Origin: an uncultured Roseburia sp.
Lineage (GTDB): Bacteria > Bacillota > Clostridia > Lachnospirales > Lachnospiraceae
Direction: 5' to 3'
Length of the DNA: 64,000 nucleotides
Assembly (NCBI GenBank): GCA_947567625.1
Contig: CANONN010000004.1
Location: forward strand, 23,538 to 87,537
Part shown: in pieces, positions 36,491 through 44,825 of the stretch
Position numbering within the stretch: the stretch's first letter is position 1
How the letters are laid out: the number at the start of each line of letters is the position of its first letter
Notes under the pieces: model-generated
What the model saw: only the letters and a program-made list of their open reading frames with translations
What the model was told of the DNA's origin: nothing
Database searches by the model: none
Translations under genes and position numbers: made by a program

Positions 36491-37405
36491 CTAACCTCCT
36501 ATTAGAATCCATGCGGCCACCAGCAATGCGCAACCGCAATACAACATTTTTTTGCTGTGGCCCTTCCACTCGCCGCTGACAATTCCCCATACCAGGGAGA
36601 CAATCAGCGCGAGCGCATGAAACAACAGCCATCCCATCGCCCCAAGGGCGCCGTCAAGCATGTTGACCGATACGCCGTAGAGCAAAAGGGCGCCGTACCA
36701 AACCATACTCACGACTAACAGGATGATGTATCTTCTGCCCGCTTTTCTGCCGGTAAGGCTTTTCCATCCGCGCTTTTTGCTAAGCTCTGCGATACACCAT
36801 AAAACGCTCATCAGGCCGCCGCCCCATAGGACGGGAAGCCACCGGAGCGCAGACTCTGCCAGATAGGTGGACGCGCCGCTGACCGTCACAAACTGAAAGC
36901 CGATGTTCATCGCGCCCGAGCCAAGACCCGAAAACACAGCCAGCAGAATACCGGTTCTGGAGCCTTTGACGCCCCCGTCGCGTTTGACGCCCGCCGCTGT
37001 AATGACAGCCACGCCGGCAATCGTCAAAAAATAGCCGGGCAGCAGAGACCGTATTTTGGTATCGCCTGGTATGCCGTCCATGATCATGGGAATCACAGAG
37101 CCTGTAATCGTTGATACACCCATAGAAATCCCGTAAACCATCGACATGCCGATTTTATCGATAGCTTTTGAGAATCCGATCGCCGATAATCCCCATAACG
37201 CTCCGCAGCAGAAGGGCAGCGGCGCAGCGGTGAGTGTTGCGTCCCCTGCCAAAAGATGCGCCGCCGCCGTGGGAAGAGCCACACACATGATGCTGTACAC
37301 GCACCAAAAGGCCGCCCAGGTAAACGGTGCATATTTTTTGTAGCCCAGTCCGAAGCTTCCCTGGAAGAAACCAGCTGCGATAAGTAAAAGAATTCCATTT
37401 ATCAT
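36491..37405 (-). CDS. RhaT-like sugar transporter
   Basis: A 304-aa membrane protein with ten hydrophobic segments, of the drug/metabolite transporter superfamily, L-rhamnose-H+ symporter (RhaT)-like branch. Recognisable family features are FFQGSFGLGYKKYAPFTW near the start and GAMNIGFQF and GALGAMGWLLFHA in the second half. It is transcribed just before the fucosidase and is more likely to import L-fucose, rhamnose or a fucosylated product than to be a multidrug pump. GGGAGG lies about 18 nt before the ATG, which is long. AAGAAGC and GCTTCTT form an inverted repeat further upstream, a possible regulator site. Confidence 0.8.
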   Translation of the reverse strand: MINGILLLIAAGFFQGSFGLGYKKYAPFTWAAFWCVYSIMCVALPTAAAHLLAGDATLTAAPLPFCCGALWGLSAIGFSKAIDKIGMSMVYGISMGVSTITGSVIPMIMDGIPGDTKIRSLLPGYFLTIAGVAVITAAGVKRDGGVKGSRTGILLAVFSGLGSGAMNIGFQFVTVSGASTYLAESALRWLPVLWGGGLMSVLWCIAELSKKRGWKSLTGRKAGRRYIILLVVSMVWYGALLLYGVSVNMLDGALGAMGWLLFHALALIVSLVWGIVSGEWKGHSKKMLYCGCALLVAAWILIGG

Positions 37406-37583
37406 TTCTCTTTGATTCTCTTTTCCTCCCGATTGCTATTTCTTATGCATAAGATTGCAAGAAGCATCCTGTTTTCACTAAACGCTTCTTACAGATTCAT
37501 CATAGTGTAAAAGCGGAAAAATAACATGGCCTTATCAGATGTAAACATGGACTTTTTTACAAATTAAAATTGCCAAAAAAATA

Positions 37584-37613
37584 TTGATTTATGATACAAA
37601 GCTATATTATACT
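37584..37613 (+). promoter_or_regulatory. Promoter for the second GNAT gene
   Basis: TTGATT at 37584-37589, 18 bp, TATACT at 37608-37613, about 57 nt before the start codon. Confidence 0.55.
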
Positions 37614-37669
37614 TGAAACCTGGACGTTACAGCATATGTATCTAATATTTCATTTTGGGGGAATGTGCG

Positions 37670-38152
37670 ATGAATATAGAAATTGTTTTAGCTTACCAAC
37701 ATACACAAGAAATCAAAACGCTATTTGCGGAATACACAAATATGTTAATAGCAAATGACAGTTCCTTTCAAACTTATCTTGACATACAGCATTATGATGA
37801 AGAAATAAACGATTTAGAAGAAAAATATGGTATGCCTTGTGGAAGATTGTATTTGGCGTACTGTAACGGAGAAGCCGCGGGCTGTATCGGACTAAAAAGG
37901 ATAGATGAGACGAATTGTGAAATGAAGCGTCTTTATGTAAGGCCGCAATTTCGGGGGAAACAGATTGGTAAGCTGCTGGTACAAAGAATTATCATTGACG
38001 CAAAAGAAATTGGTTATTCGACTATGCTGTTAGATACGCTGCCCTTCTTGGAAAGTGCAATATGCATGTATGAAAACTATGGATTTTACACCATAGACTG
38101 TTATAACAATAGCCCTATGAGCACATCTATCTATATGAGATTGGATTTATGA
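37670..38152 (+). CDS. GNAT-family N-acetyltransferase
   Basis: A 160-aa acetyltransferase with the acetyl-CoA loop RLYVRPQFRGKQIGKLLVQR (R-G-K-x-I-G-K type) at about residues 85-105 and the C-terminal CMYENYGFYTID motif. The N-terminal EYTNMLIANDSSFQTYLD resembles a group of small-molecule or amino-acid acetyltransferases. GGGGG precedes ATG 37670. Its A+T content is higher than that of the flanking sugar genes. The substrate is unknown. Confidence 0.85.
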   Translation: MNIEIVLAYQHTQEIKTLFAEYTNMLIANDSSFQTYLDIQHYDEEINDLEEKYGMPCGRLYLAYCNGEAAGCIGLKRIDETNCEMKRLYVRPQFRGKQIGKLLVQRIIIDAKEIGYSTMLLDTLPFLESAICMYENYGFYTIDCYNNSPMSTSIYMRLDL

Positions 38153-38157
38153 TTTTT

Positions 38158-38205
38158 ATGGGAAGGAAAACGGCTGTTGAACCGGCTTTCCTTCCCATGC
38201 TTTTT
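38158..38205. terminator. Bidirectional terminator between GNAT and DUF4097 genes
   Basis: ATGGGAAGGAAA (38158-38169) pairs with TTTCCTTCCCAT (38187-38198) plus an inner CGG/CCG, followed by GCTTTTTG. It sits between two convergent units. Confidence 0.8.
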
Positions 38206-38250
38206 GTCTTTCCAATCGTTCATTTGTTCGGCACACCGGGAACGGCAGCG

Positions 38251-39456
38251 TTATGGCCGAGAGGAATCCTTAAGCGTGATATTGCCGTTTTCGCATGTAA
38301 TCACTAATTTGCGCTCCGAGCTCACGGCGTCAAGCGTCTTATATTTTTCGCCCATCGTTTCCTTATTGATTTTAATTTCCCCGTATTCTGTATCCAGATT
38401 AAGGGCGTATCCGGCGATCGGATTGGTGAGCTTGAAGGCAACGTCGCCGTACTGCGCTTCGACGGTTGCATCCCGGGTGTCAAATTCGTCGATTTCACAG
38501 CCGCCGCTCTCCAACTGGAAGGTACAGGTGTCGGCGGTTATATGTTTGGCGGATACGCTGCCGAACGAGCTATCGAGGGACAAGGTGTTCGCAGAAATAT
38601 GGTTTAATTTGATATCGCCGCTGTCGCTCGTGACGGTGGCTGCGTCGGCAATCGTGACATTGGTAAGCGAAGTTTTACCAAACTGCTGGGTGAGAATCAA
38701 ACTGTCGGCAGTCGTGTTTTCCGCGGAAAAGTTCCCGCTCTCCATCTCTGCGGTCATCTCCCTGGCGCTGATATTCTCTAGTACGGAGCTTCCGAAATCA
38801 TTTTTCACCGTCAGGTTGCCGTCGGAATACCCGGTTAATTTTAAATCGCCCGATTCCACCTGAATGGAAGTGTCTGCACAGGTAATGCCCTCCAATGTTA
38901 CGTTGCCAAATTCTGCTGTCAATTCCAGAGACTCGGCTGTGATGGAGCTGACGGATACGTTGCCGCTTTCACTTTGCAGCGCCACATCTTTTAATACGGC
39001 ATCCCGGGGAAGATAGACGGTCACATACTCGTCTTTTTGCCATGGACTGGAATTGCCCATCCCGATCAGCCAGATAGGATGGCTGTTCCAAACGTTGTTC
39101 CACTGAATGGACGCTTTGGGGCGCTCTGTTACGGTAAGGAGGCCGTCTGTAACGTCAATGGATAATTCGCTGACGGAGGATTTGCCGTAAGCGACGCCGA
39201 ACTGGTCGGCGGGTTCAATTTTTAAATTGCCAAATTCGACCTGGATATCCATACTGTCAAAATCTTCAAGCTCCATCTGCTCTTCGATGTAAGCGACGCG
39301 CGCGCCGTTGCCGTTTGGCGTGTTTACCCATATTCCCGAAGAGTTTAACCCTATGCCGTACACCCTTCCTCCCAGGATATGCCCGATTCCGGAAATGAGG
39401 ATGCCGGCCCCGGCGATGCAGATGCAGGTAATAAGATATTTGTGAGATTTGCGCAT
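38251..39456 (-). CDS. DUF4097 family beta-helix protein, membrane anchored
   Basis: A 401-aa protein with one N-terminal hydrophobic anchor (residues 8-28) and a long repetitive beta-strand region in which 'ESGN/EFGN(V/L)' returns about every 18-22 residues, typical of DUF4097 (adhesin-like) beta-solenoids. Such proteins end PadR-DUF1700-DUF4097 operons and are thought to be envelope stress or surface proteins; no biochemical role is known to me. GGGAGG precedes ATG 39456, 1 nt after the stop of the DUF1700 gene. Confidence 0.85.
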   Translation of the reverse strand: MRKSHKYLITCICIAGAGILISGIGHILGGRVYGIGLNSSGIWVNTPNGNGARVAYIEEQMELEDFDSMDIQVEFGNLKIEPADQFGVAYGKSSVSELSIDVTDGLLTVTERPKASIQWNNVWNSHPIWLIGMGNSSPWQKDEYVTVYLPRDAVLKDVALQSESGNVSVSSITAESLELTAEFGNVTLEGITCADTSIQVESGDLKLTGYSDGNLTVKNDFGSSVLENISAREMTAEMESGNFSAENTTADSLILTQQFGKTSLTNVTIADAATVTSDSGDIKLNHISANTLSLDSSFGSVSAKHITADTCTFQLESGGCEIDEFDTRDATVEAQYGDVAFKLTNPIAGYALNLDTEYGEIKINKETMGEKYKTLDAVSSERKLVITCENGNITLKDSSRP

Positions 39457-39457
39457 G

Positions 39458-40039
39458 TTACTTACCTCCCTTTTTCGCAATCTTGCCGAACAGTTGTATC
39501 AGCCATTGCATTATTTTGCGGCCTAAAAGATACATACCCCAGACGAGGAGCAGGCCGATGCCGATTTCTGTCAGGCCGTTTCCGAAGCAGATCAGCGCGG
39601 CTGGAATACTCTCTGTGATAAGTGTAAATCCGCCGCAAATGGAGATCGGCCCCATGATGACGACCATCACACCGCACGCGATAAACACGGCAAACAACAT
39701 GAAAGAAACGGCAAACAGCATGAGAAACAACGCGCATGCCAGTAGAAACAGGGGCAGGGCGACCGGCGCCGCACATACGGCGAGAATACCGACCCAGACA
39801 GCGCTCACGCCTTTTTTGACGTCGGTGACAGGCTCGTTTGTGTTTTTGATCGCGATATTGCAGATGATCTGATTGGCCGCTTCCTCGGGTGTTCCCAGAT
39901 CTTCGATCGCCTGCTGCTCATACGCGGCGCCGGCATCTTCAAAATACTCTTCAAAATACGCGACCGCCCGGTCAAATTCTTCACGCGGAAGGCGTTTCAA
40001 CCGCTTTTTTAAGATGTTCATGTACTGTTCTCGATTCAT
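39458..40039 (-). CDS. DUF1700/HAAS domain membrane protein
   Basis: A 193-aa protein with an N-terminal HAAS/DUF1700 helical domain (MNREQYMNILKKRLKRLPREEFDRAVAYFEEYFEDA, summarised: about residues 1-60) and three to four membrane helices after it. In such operons the HAAS domain is thought to interact with the PadR regulator, making a membrane-linked sensor. The start was placed at ATG 40039 with a GGTGA-type site overlapping the end of padR. A GTG at 40051 is possible and would overlap the padR stop. Confidence 0.85.
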   Translation of the reverse strand: MNREQYMNILKKRLKRLPREEFDRAVAYFEEYFEDAGAAYEQQAIEDLGTPEEAANQIICNIAIKNTNEPVTDVKKGVSAVWVGILAVCAAPVALPLFLLACALFLMLFAVSFMLFAVFIACGVMVVIMGPISICGGFTLITESIPAALICFGNGLTEIGIGLLLVWGMYLLGRKIMQWLIQLFGKIAKKGGK

Positions 40040-40043
40040 AGTT

Positions 40044-40595
40044 TCAATCACCTGCTCTTTCCATCGTATTTGGCATTGCTTCAGAACGGTCTGTTTTTTT
40101 GAGCGAGCCTAGCATTGCTTCAGAACGGTCTGTATTTTTGAGCGAGCCTGGCATCGTTTCTGAACGGTCTGTTTTTTGCAGTGTGCCTGGCATTGCTTCA
40201 GAACGGTCTGTATTTTTGAGCGAGCCTGGCATCGTTTCTGAATGATCTGTTTTTTGTAGTGTGTCTGGCATCGCCTGGGAATGATCTGCGCCTTGCATAA
40301 TATCCTGCACAGCCTTTTGATGCAGATGCCATTCATCGGAAAGCATCTTGTGATAGATTCTTCCTGTTTCGGTCATACGGTAATATTTGCGGTTGCGCCC
40401 CTGGAAGATTTTATCATAAGCCTCAATATAGCCTTGTTCGGAGAGCCGTTTTAGGACCGGGTATAGTGCGGAATCTTTAATGCTCGAGACAGGCTTTAAG
40501 CACTGGCTGATCTGATAGCCGTAGCTGTCGCCCCTGCTTACAATGGACAGCATGAGCAGTTCTGTCAGGGGCGGCGTCAGTGGGTAGATCGTCAA
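40044..40595 (-). CDS. PadR family regulator with a 13-residue tandem-repeat tail
   Basis: A 183-aa transcription repressor. Residues 1-104 are a normal PadR winged helix (LTELLMLSIVSRGDSYGYQI, SALYPVLKRLSEQGYIEAY, GRNRKYYRMTETGR) plus dimerisation helix, which is the usual complete length. Residues 105-183 are six copies of a 13-residue unit such as RSEAMPGTLQKTD. TTG at 40595 was chosen as start because AGGAGGAGG lies directly before it and no ATG is better. The tail is absent from ordinary PadR proteins. It heads the DUF1700-DUF4097 operon and probably represses it. Confidence 0.82.
   Translation of the reverse strand: MTIYPLTPPLTELLMLSIVSRGDSYGYQISQCLKPVSSIKDSALYPVLKRLSEQGYIEAYDKIFQGRNRKYYRMTETGRIYHKMLSDEWHLHQKAVQDIMQGADHSQAMPDTLQKTDHSETMPGSLKNTDRSEAMPGTLQKTDRSETMPGSLKNTDRSEAMLGSLKKTDRSEAMPNTMERAGD
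40050..40283 (-). repeat. Six 39-bp coding tandem repeats in the padR 3' end
   Basis: Exactly 234 bp, six in-frame 39-bp units. Units alternate between a 'TLQKTD' and an 'SLKNTD' type, so the array probably grew as a 78-bp dimer. On the plus strand each unit reads like TTCAGAACGGTCTGT followed by a T-run and GAGCGAGCCT. A copy-number change would keep the frame. Confidence 0.9.
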
Positions 40596-40668
40596 AATCC
40601 TCCTCCTTCCTGGTTGTGGCCATACGCCTTGGCATGGCATAGTCCTTAATATATATATCTGATTTTTT

Positions 40669-40700
40669 TATATTATATGATATATAATATAAAATGTCAA
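40669..40700 (-). promoter_or_regulatory. Consensus promoter and palindromic operator of the padR operon
   Basis: On the minus strand, TTGACA (40700-40695), 17 bp, TATAAT (40677-40672): exact consensus. TATATTATAT-GAT-ATATAATATA (40669-40691) is a perfect 10-bp-arm palindrome covering the -10 and the spacer, well placed for repression by the PadR protein. Autoregulation is inferred from this overlap and family habit. Confidence 0.7.
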
Positions 40701-40938
40701 TATATATTCCGATAATTAAGGAGCACTTTGAACGGCCCTGGAGTATGTGAGGCGGACACAATTTTTTCGGTTAAACGGACAAAATCGCAAAACTTGATTT
40801 TCCTAAATTTGGAATGGAATATTGTTTGAAGTAGTGGTGTACATATAGGAGTAAAGAAAACGATGGAGTTTCGGTTGATCGCAAATGAGATAATTGCAAT
40901 ACTGCAAACAGTATACAAATTTCTCATCGTGTGTCATC
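40701..40938. other. Intergenic DNA, no gene seen
   Basis: AT-rich sequence between the padR promoter and the hairpin array. No open frame with a binding site and no clear promoter were found on either strand. Confidence 0.5.
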
Positions 40939-41245
40939 GCAGTAAACTGCTCTGACATGGAGGATAGTGTGAAAAATCAGCTTGATAGCTGATTTTAGCA
41001 CACGTGAACTTGTTCACGTTGGCTATATTGTGCTGGAGCGTTACAAATAGCACGGATGGCGCACGAACTTGTTCGTGATACGCAATATTTGAGATTTGCG
41101 TCGCCCTGTCGCGCAAACGCTCCAGAATGGAGATTAGTGTGAAAAATAAATTTTTCACACGGCGATTTGTGTCTGCGCGCTGCAAAGCCATAATGGCTTA
41201 CACAAAGTCGCTTATGCGCAAAAAGCAAATGCGAACGTCGTTCGC
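40939..41245 (+). repeat. Dense array of short perfect hairpins upstream of a small secreted-protein gene
   Basis: Perfect inverted repeats in order: GCAGT-AA-ACTGC (40939), AAAATCAGCT-TGAT-AGCTGATTTT (40973-40996, outer GTGTG/CACAC), ACGTGAAC-TT-GTTCACGT (41002-41019), CACGAAC-TT-GTTCGTG (41062-41077), TTTGCG/CGCAAA (near 41095-41117), GTGTGAAAAA-TAAA-TTTTTCACAC (41137-41160), AAGCCAT-A-ATGGCTT (41185-41199), GCGAACG-T-CGTTCGC (41231-41245). CTGGAGCGTT and AACGCTCCAG form a longer-range pair. ATGGAGGATAGTGTGAAAAA and ATGGAGATTAGTGTGAAAAA are direct repeats starting two sub-units. Confidence 0.75.
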
Positions 41246-41270
41246 AATGCAGAAATGGGGATTATTATGA
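41139..41270 (+). CDS. Possible 43-residue leader peptide overlapping the hairpin array
   Basis: GTG at 41139, with GGAG 6 nt upstream, opens a 43-codon frame whose TGA (41268-41270) overlaps the ATG of the next gene as ATGA. The product is very basic (many Lys/Arg, MRKKQMRTSF) and matches no family I know. Because the frame runs through four hairpins, it may be fortuitous; coupling of the stop to the next start is the only positive sign. Confidence 0.3.
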   Translation: MKNKFFTRRFVSARCKAIMAYTKSLMRKKQMRTSFAMQKWGLL

Positions 41271-41722
41271 AAAGACGTAAGCTGTGGATTGACGGTTTGA
41301 TCATAGCAGCGGTTTTTTTGCTGTTTGGGATATGCAAAAATAATAAAGAGCAGTATGTAGAAGCATTTGATGTAAATGCAGTCACGGAGGAAGAAATTAC
41401 CGATGAATTGATAATTGCATTGTTTGTGGAAGAAATTACAAACGAGGTTTTAGAGTATTATTCGGCATATTATTTGGGTGCGATTGAAGTTTATAATTAT
41501 GAAATAGATATTGTGAATATCGGGAAAGAGGACGCTGGGGCTATTACCATAAAATTTGGTGTAACGCCACAAATCGGTGCCCACAATCCTATCGGATATG
41601 ACGAATTGTCTTATTCTGTAGATGCAAGGGGAACGAAAACATTGATAACCTATGAACACATGAAGAATTATGAAGTGCCGAAAAAATTTCAGGCGCTACA
41701 GATTGCGCATTGCCATATATGA
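41267..41722 (+). CDS. Small exported protein, DUF3888-like
   Basis: A 151-aa protein with an N-terminal signal or anchor (residues 1-25, WIDGLIIAAVFLLFGI). The rest (EEITDELIIALFVEEITNEVLEYYSAYYLG, then a beta-rich GAITIKFGVTPQIGAHNPIGYDEL segment) resembles DUF3888 proteins, in which a helix with paired Tyr residues precedes a beta sheet. The assignment is by eye. GGGGA precedes the ATG at 41267, which overlaps the end of the possible leader peptide. Confidence 0.6.
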   Translation: MKRRKLWIDGLIIAAVFLLFGICKNNKEQYVEAFDVNAVTEEEITDELIIALFVEEITNEVLEYYSAYYLGAIEVYNYEIDIVNIGKEDAGAITIKFGVTPQIGAHNPIGYDELSYSVDARGTKTLITYEHMKNYEVPKKFQALQIAHCHI

Positions 41723-41839
41723 TGTTATTAGACGAATTCTATATTGCGAACTATTTGTAACTATAGTATATTCAATTACAAGGATAAATCCTGCAACAAT
41801 CAGTCATGCACACAAAGCAGCACAGAAATGGGGAAAATG

Positions 41840-42817
41840 ATGAAACCATTGTCGCCTAAGATACAAAATTACGATACGCAGACAGGGATTGGGAACAATC
41901 CGGTATTTATGTGGAAATACAGCAGTGAAAGACACCGTCAGACAGCATATAAAATTAATATATATCACAATGGCAGGGAGATCTATTCGACCGGCAAGGT
42001 GATGTCGGGCGAGCAGAACAATATCGCATTACATATAGATTATGAGGAGCAGACAACATATAGCTTTGACGTTACGGTATGGGACGAAAACGACCGTTGT
42101 GAGAAATCAGAGACGGCGTATTTTATTACCGGCGTGAAAAACTGGCGTGGGAAATGGATTGGAAATAATACGGCAAAACCGTTTATCGCACGAAAGATTT
42201 TTTCTGTGGAACATACGGGTAAGGCCGTGTTGTCCGTATGTGTGCCAGGACAGTTTGAGGTTAAGATCAACGGCAGGAACATAAGCCCGTACGCGTATGA
42301 GGGCAGTCAGACGGATTTTCACAAGCATATCCACTATTCGACCTATGATGTGACAGGTTTTCTTGGCGAGGGCGAAAATGAAATAACGATTGAGGCGGCA
42401 AACGGCTGGTACATAGGGGATGACGATAACGGCAAACGCTATTTTTATACCATGGATAAGGGCTATACGCCTTATGGAGACCGTCTTTTGCTGCTGGCAC
42501 AGCTTAAAATGGATGACCAATATATCGTCTCAGACCAATCGTGGGAGGTAAGCAGAAGTAAAACGGTGTTTGCCGATATATACGGCAGTGAGGATATGGA
42601 CAATACGGTTGCGTACGAGTGGAGCGGTGCGAAAACGGCAGAACCGCCGGAGGGGGAACTGATCGCCCTCGATTATCCGCCCGTCATCCGCAAGTATTGT
42701 TATGAGCCGAAATCGGTAGACAGAGAACGAATGATTTTTGATTTTGGGCAGAATATGTCCTCGCAATTTTATATTAAGCTCAAAGGCAGGCGCGGTCAGC
42801 GCGTCAAACTGAGGTAG
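41840..42817 (+). pseudogene. Truncated alpha-L-rhamnosidase (GH78), N-terminal part only
   Basis: 325 codons covering the N-terminal fibronectin-like and Bac_rhamnosid_N domains of a GH78 enzyme: NPVFMWKYSSERHRQTAYKI, WRGKWIGNN, GYEGSQTDFHKHIHYSTYDVT-type region, NGWYIGDD and the start of the next beta domain at FDFGQNMSSQFYIKLKG. GH78 proteins run to about 900 aa and need the downstream (alpha/alpha)6 barrel with catalytic Glu, which is absent. The frame stops at TAG right where GC content drops and the restriction-modification island begins. An insertion or deletion removed the rest, and no matching 3' part is in the window. Confidence 0.8.
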
Positions 42818-43002
42818 TGTAAAAGCTTTTGGCGGGCGGTAATATTCAAAATAAAAAAACAGCCAACACCTATTCCTAATCGAACTCTTTTCCAGTTCAT
42901 TGCTAATCCTGTTTTACATAGATTTTTCTTGTCATTTTGATGCGTTTTTATTTCTCGTTTAGATGGTTTCAAAGCTGGTGTACCCAAATTGTAATATATC
43001 AT
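42818..43002. other. Junction region at the left edge of the restriction-modification island
   Basis: GC content falls sharply here. A 68-codon minus-strand frame (42796-43002) is present but has no binding site and extends into the GH78 remnant, so I do not call it. No terminal inverted repeat or integrase gene was seen. Confidence 0.4.
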
Positions 43003-43512
43003 TTATTTTTCATTCCATCCTGACTCATAATATCTAAGAATTTGACCAATTTCTATATTTGAGTATCTTGTCTGCACTAAATAATTTTCTAATATACTCC
43101 AAACATTATCAAACGCATCATTTGAAGGCGGAAAAATATCAGCTGTTGTATTTTCTCTATATCTTTTTACCTCAAACCCAAAATCATACACCAATGAATG
43201 CATATAATCATTAGAATTCACTCGATATGTTATAGCCCCTGTTCCTGCACTTTTAGCATCATACCAATCACTAAATGCTGATTTTAAATAAGATTCCTTA
43301 CCATAATAATGAATTCTTCCTTCTTTTCCCCATGCCCCTTGTTTATCATTTCTTTCAAAATGGAGTTCAATTAACCCATTATTATTTATATTCCTATAAT
43401 GAATCGTATTTGCCAAATACCCCAATGCAAAAGCAAAATTTTCCCACGAACGGTACGCTATACCTGAAAGACCCCAACGTGGATTATTGGTTCTGTAATC
43501 TAATTGAATCAT
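43003..43512 (-). CDS. Unknown protein in the restriction-modification operon
   Basis: A 169-aa soluble protein I do not recognise. It is rich in Tyr, Asn and Trp, without membrane segments or an obvious nuclease motif. GGAG lies 8 nt before ATG 43512. It is the last gene of the minus-strand run HTH-methyltransferase-HNH, 96 nt beyond the HNH stop, with the same low GC content. It may be a second restriction subunit, an immunity factor or a passenger. No function can be claimed. Confidence 0.6.
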   Translation of the reverse strand: MIQLDYRTNNPRWGLSGIAYRSWENFAFALGYLANTIHYRNINNNGLIELHFERNDKQGAWGKEGRIHYYGKESYLKSAFSDWYDAKSAGTGAITYRVNSNDYMHSLVYDFGFEVKRYRENTTADIFPPSNDAFDNVWSILENYLVQTRYSNIEIGQILRYYESGWNEK

Positions 43513-43607
43513 GCCTATTCTCCTATATTTATTTTCTTTATATATATGCATTATATTCCTAAAAAATTTAAAAACATTCTATGATTAATTCTTCTATTTA
43601 TCACTTT

Positions 43608-44825
43608 CTACGCATAAAATTTTTCAATCCTATTTAGCAATCCATCAAAGTCCATTTCCTGAATATCAAAAAATTCCTCTGTGCCTAAACCAGTATTTAA
43701 CACTATCTGATACAAATAAAAATCATAAATAATGGGTTCTTCTTTCTTACCTAATAGATTATCTCTAATAGTTCCAGTTTTTGCGACCAAACAAAGATAC
43801 TGATACATTCTATCAATATATTGTGTATTATTATTTGGATGAGCGTATAAAAGGTGCTGTGTAGGTGTCAATGCTATTAAATTCTCTAAATAATCCGCAA
43901 TTATGGGGAATTCATTTACAGGAAATATATGATGTATCTGAGTTGCTATATCCATACTATGTCTTTCATCAAATAACTCTGTTTTACTTTCACGATACAA
44001 ATCATTAAATCTACGCAAGTTTTTCTTTGCACGGTTGATGCGATATGCAGTCAAATAATCATCATCCAATTTGGGTGATGTAATTTCATAATCAGCTCTT
44101 GTCACATCTTTGGGCTTTTCTGATAATATATCCCGCCAGTTTTTCTGATTATACATAATCATGTCTTGTGTAATAATATCTTTTGACAAATGCCCTCTTT
44201 CAGTTCCACATTTCTTATACTTGCACGCTAAAGGATTTAATACTTTAGTGAAAATACGTCCACACTCTGTTGCTCCATTGATTGGGGTATTGTTAATTGT
44301 AAAATTTGTATACGCATCCTTTAATTCCTTGAAACTACTTTTATTCTGCAATCTGAAAAAATACTCAAACATTCTATACATATCGCTGTCTTTAAGTACC
44401 TTTTCAATGTAAAGGCAAAGAAAATTAAAGCTATTTCTTTCTCTAAAGCTTATATATTCAAGCAATTCTTGATTCACAATCGAATATGTATATCTATTTC
44501 CGCTTTTTTCACCATGAATTATGTTTGCTGCATCCAACAATTTAATTGGTTGTCCAAAATATTTGTCATATTCGTTGGATGCTTTTTGTGTAGGATCTGG
44601 TTTACTAAAAATTTGTTGAACATTTTCTATAGTATACTCATTATACCAAATATCATTTACTGTAAATGTCTTATCCGGCTTATTTCTTATGTATTCCACA
44701 ATACAATCTGATACCAGGCACAGAACATCCATCGTACACTTTTGATCTATCCATCGTCCATTATGTGTCTTTCGTATATCATAATCATGTTCATTCAAAA
44801 ACTGTTGTATAATTGTATTATCCAT
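43608..44825 (-). CDS. HNH restriction endonuclease (predicted)
   Basis: A 405-aa protein with an HNH nuclease core: HHIFP at residues 298-302, Asn 315 in ENLIALTP and His 324 in PTQH. The N-terminal two thirds (starting with a DIRKTHNGRWIDQKCT block) would recognise DNA and match no domain I can name. Its start overlaps the methyltransferase stop by 8 nt, so the two are translated together, the classic layout of a type II system. Type IIS enzymes such as Eco31I are known HNH nucleases with separate m5C and m6A methylases. The cleavage site cannot be deduced. Confidence 0.75.
   Translation of the reverse strand: MDNTIIQQFLNEHDYDIRKTHNGRWIDQKCTMDVLCLVSDCIVEYIRNKPDKTFTVNDIWYNEYTIENVQQIFSKPDPTQKASNEYDKYFGQPIKLLDAANIIHGEKSGNRYTYSIVNQELLEYISFRERNSFNFLCLYIEKVLKDSDMYRMFEYFFRLQNKSSFKELKDAYTNFTINNTPINGATECGRIFTKVLNPLACKYKKCGTERGHLSKDIITQDMIMYNQKNWRDILSEKPKDVTRADYEITSPKLDDDYLTAYRINRAKKNLRRFNDLYRESKTELFDERHSMDIATQIHHIFPVNEFPIIADYLENLIALTPTQHLLYAHPNNNTQYIDRMYQYLCLVAKTGTIRDNLLGKKEEPIIYDFYLYQIVLNTGLGTEEFFDIQEMDFDGLLNRIEKFYA

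Noticed and set aside
40050-40283. Possible CRISPR array
   Set aside because: Units are contiguous 39-mers in frame with padR and have no spacers; they are coding repeats.
42796-43002. 68-codon minus-strand frame at the island edge
   Set aside because: No binding site and it overlaps the GH78 remnant; may be a scrap of a lost gene.
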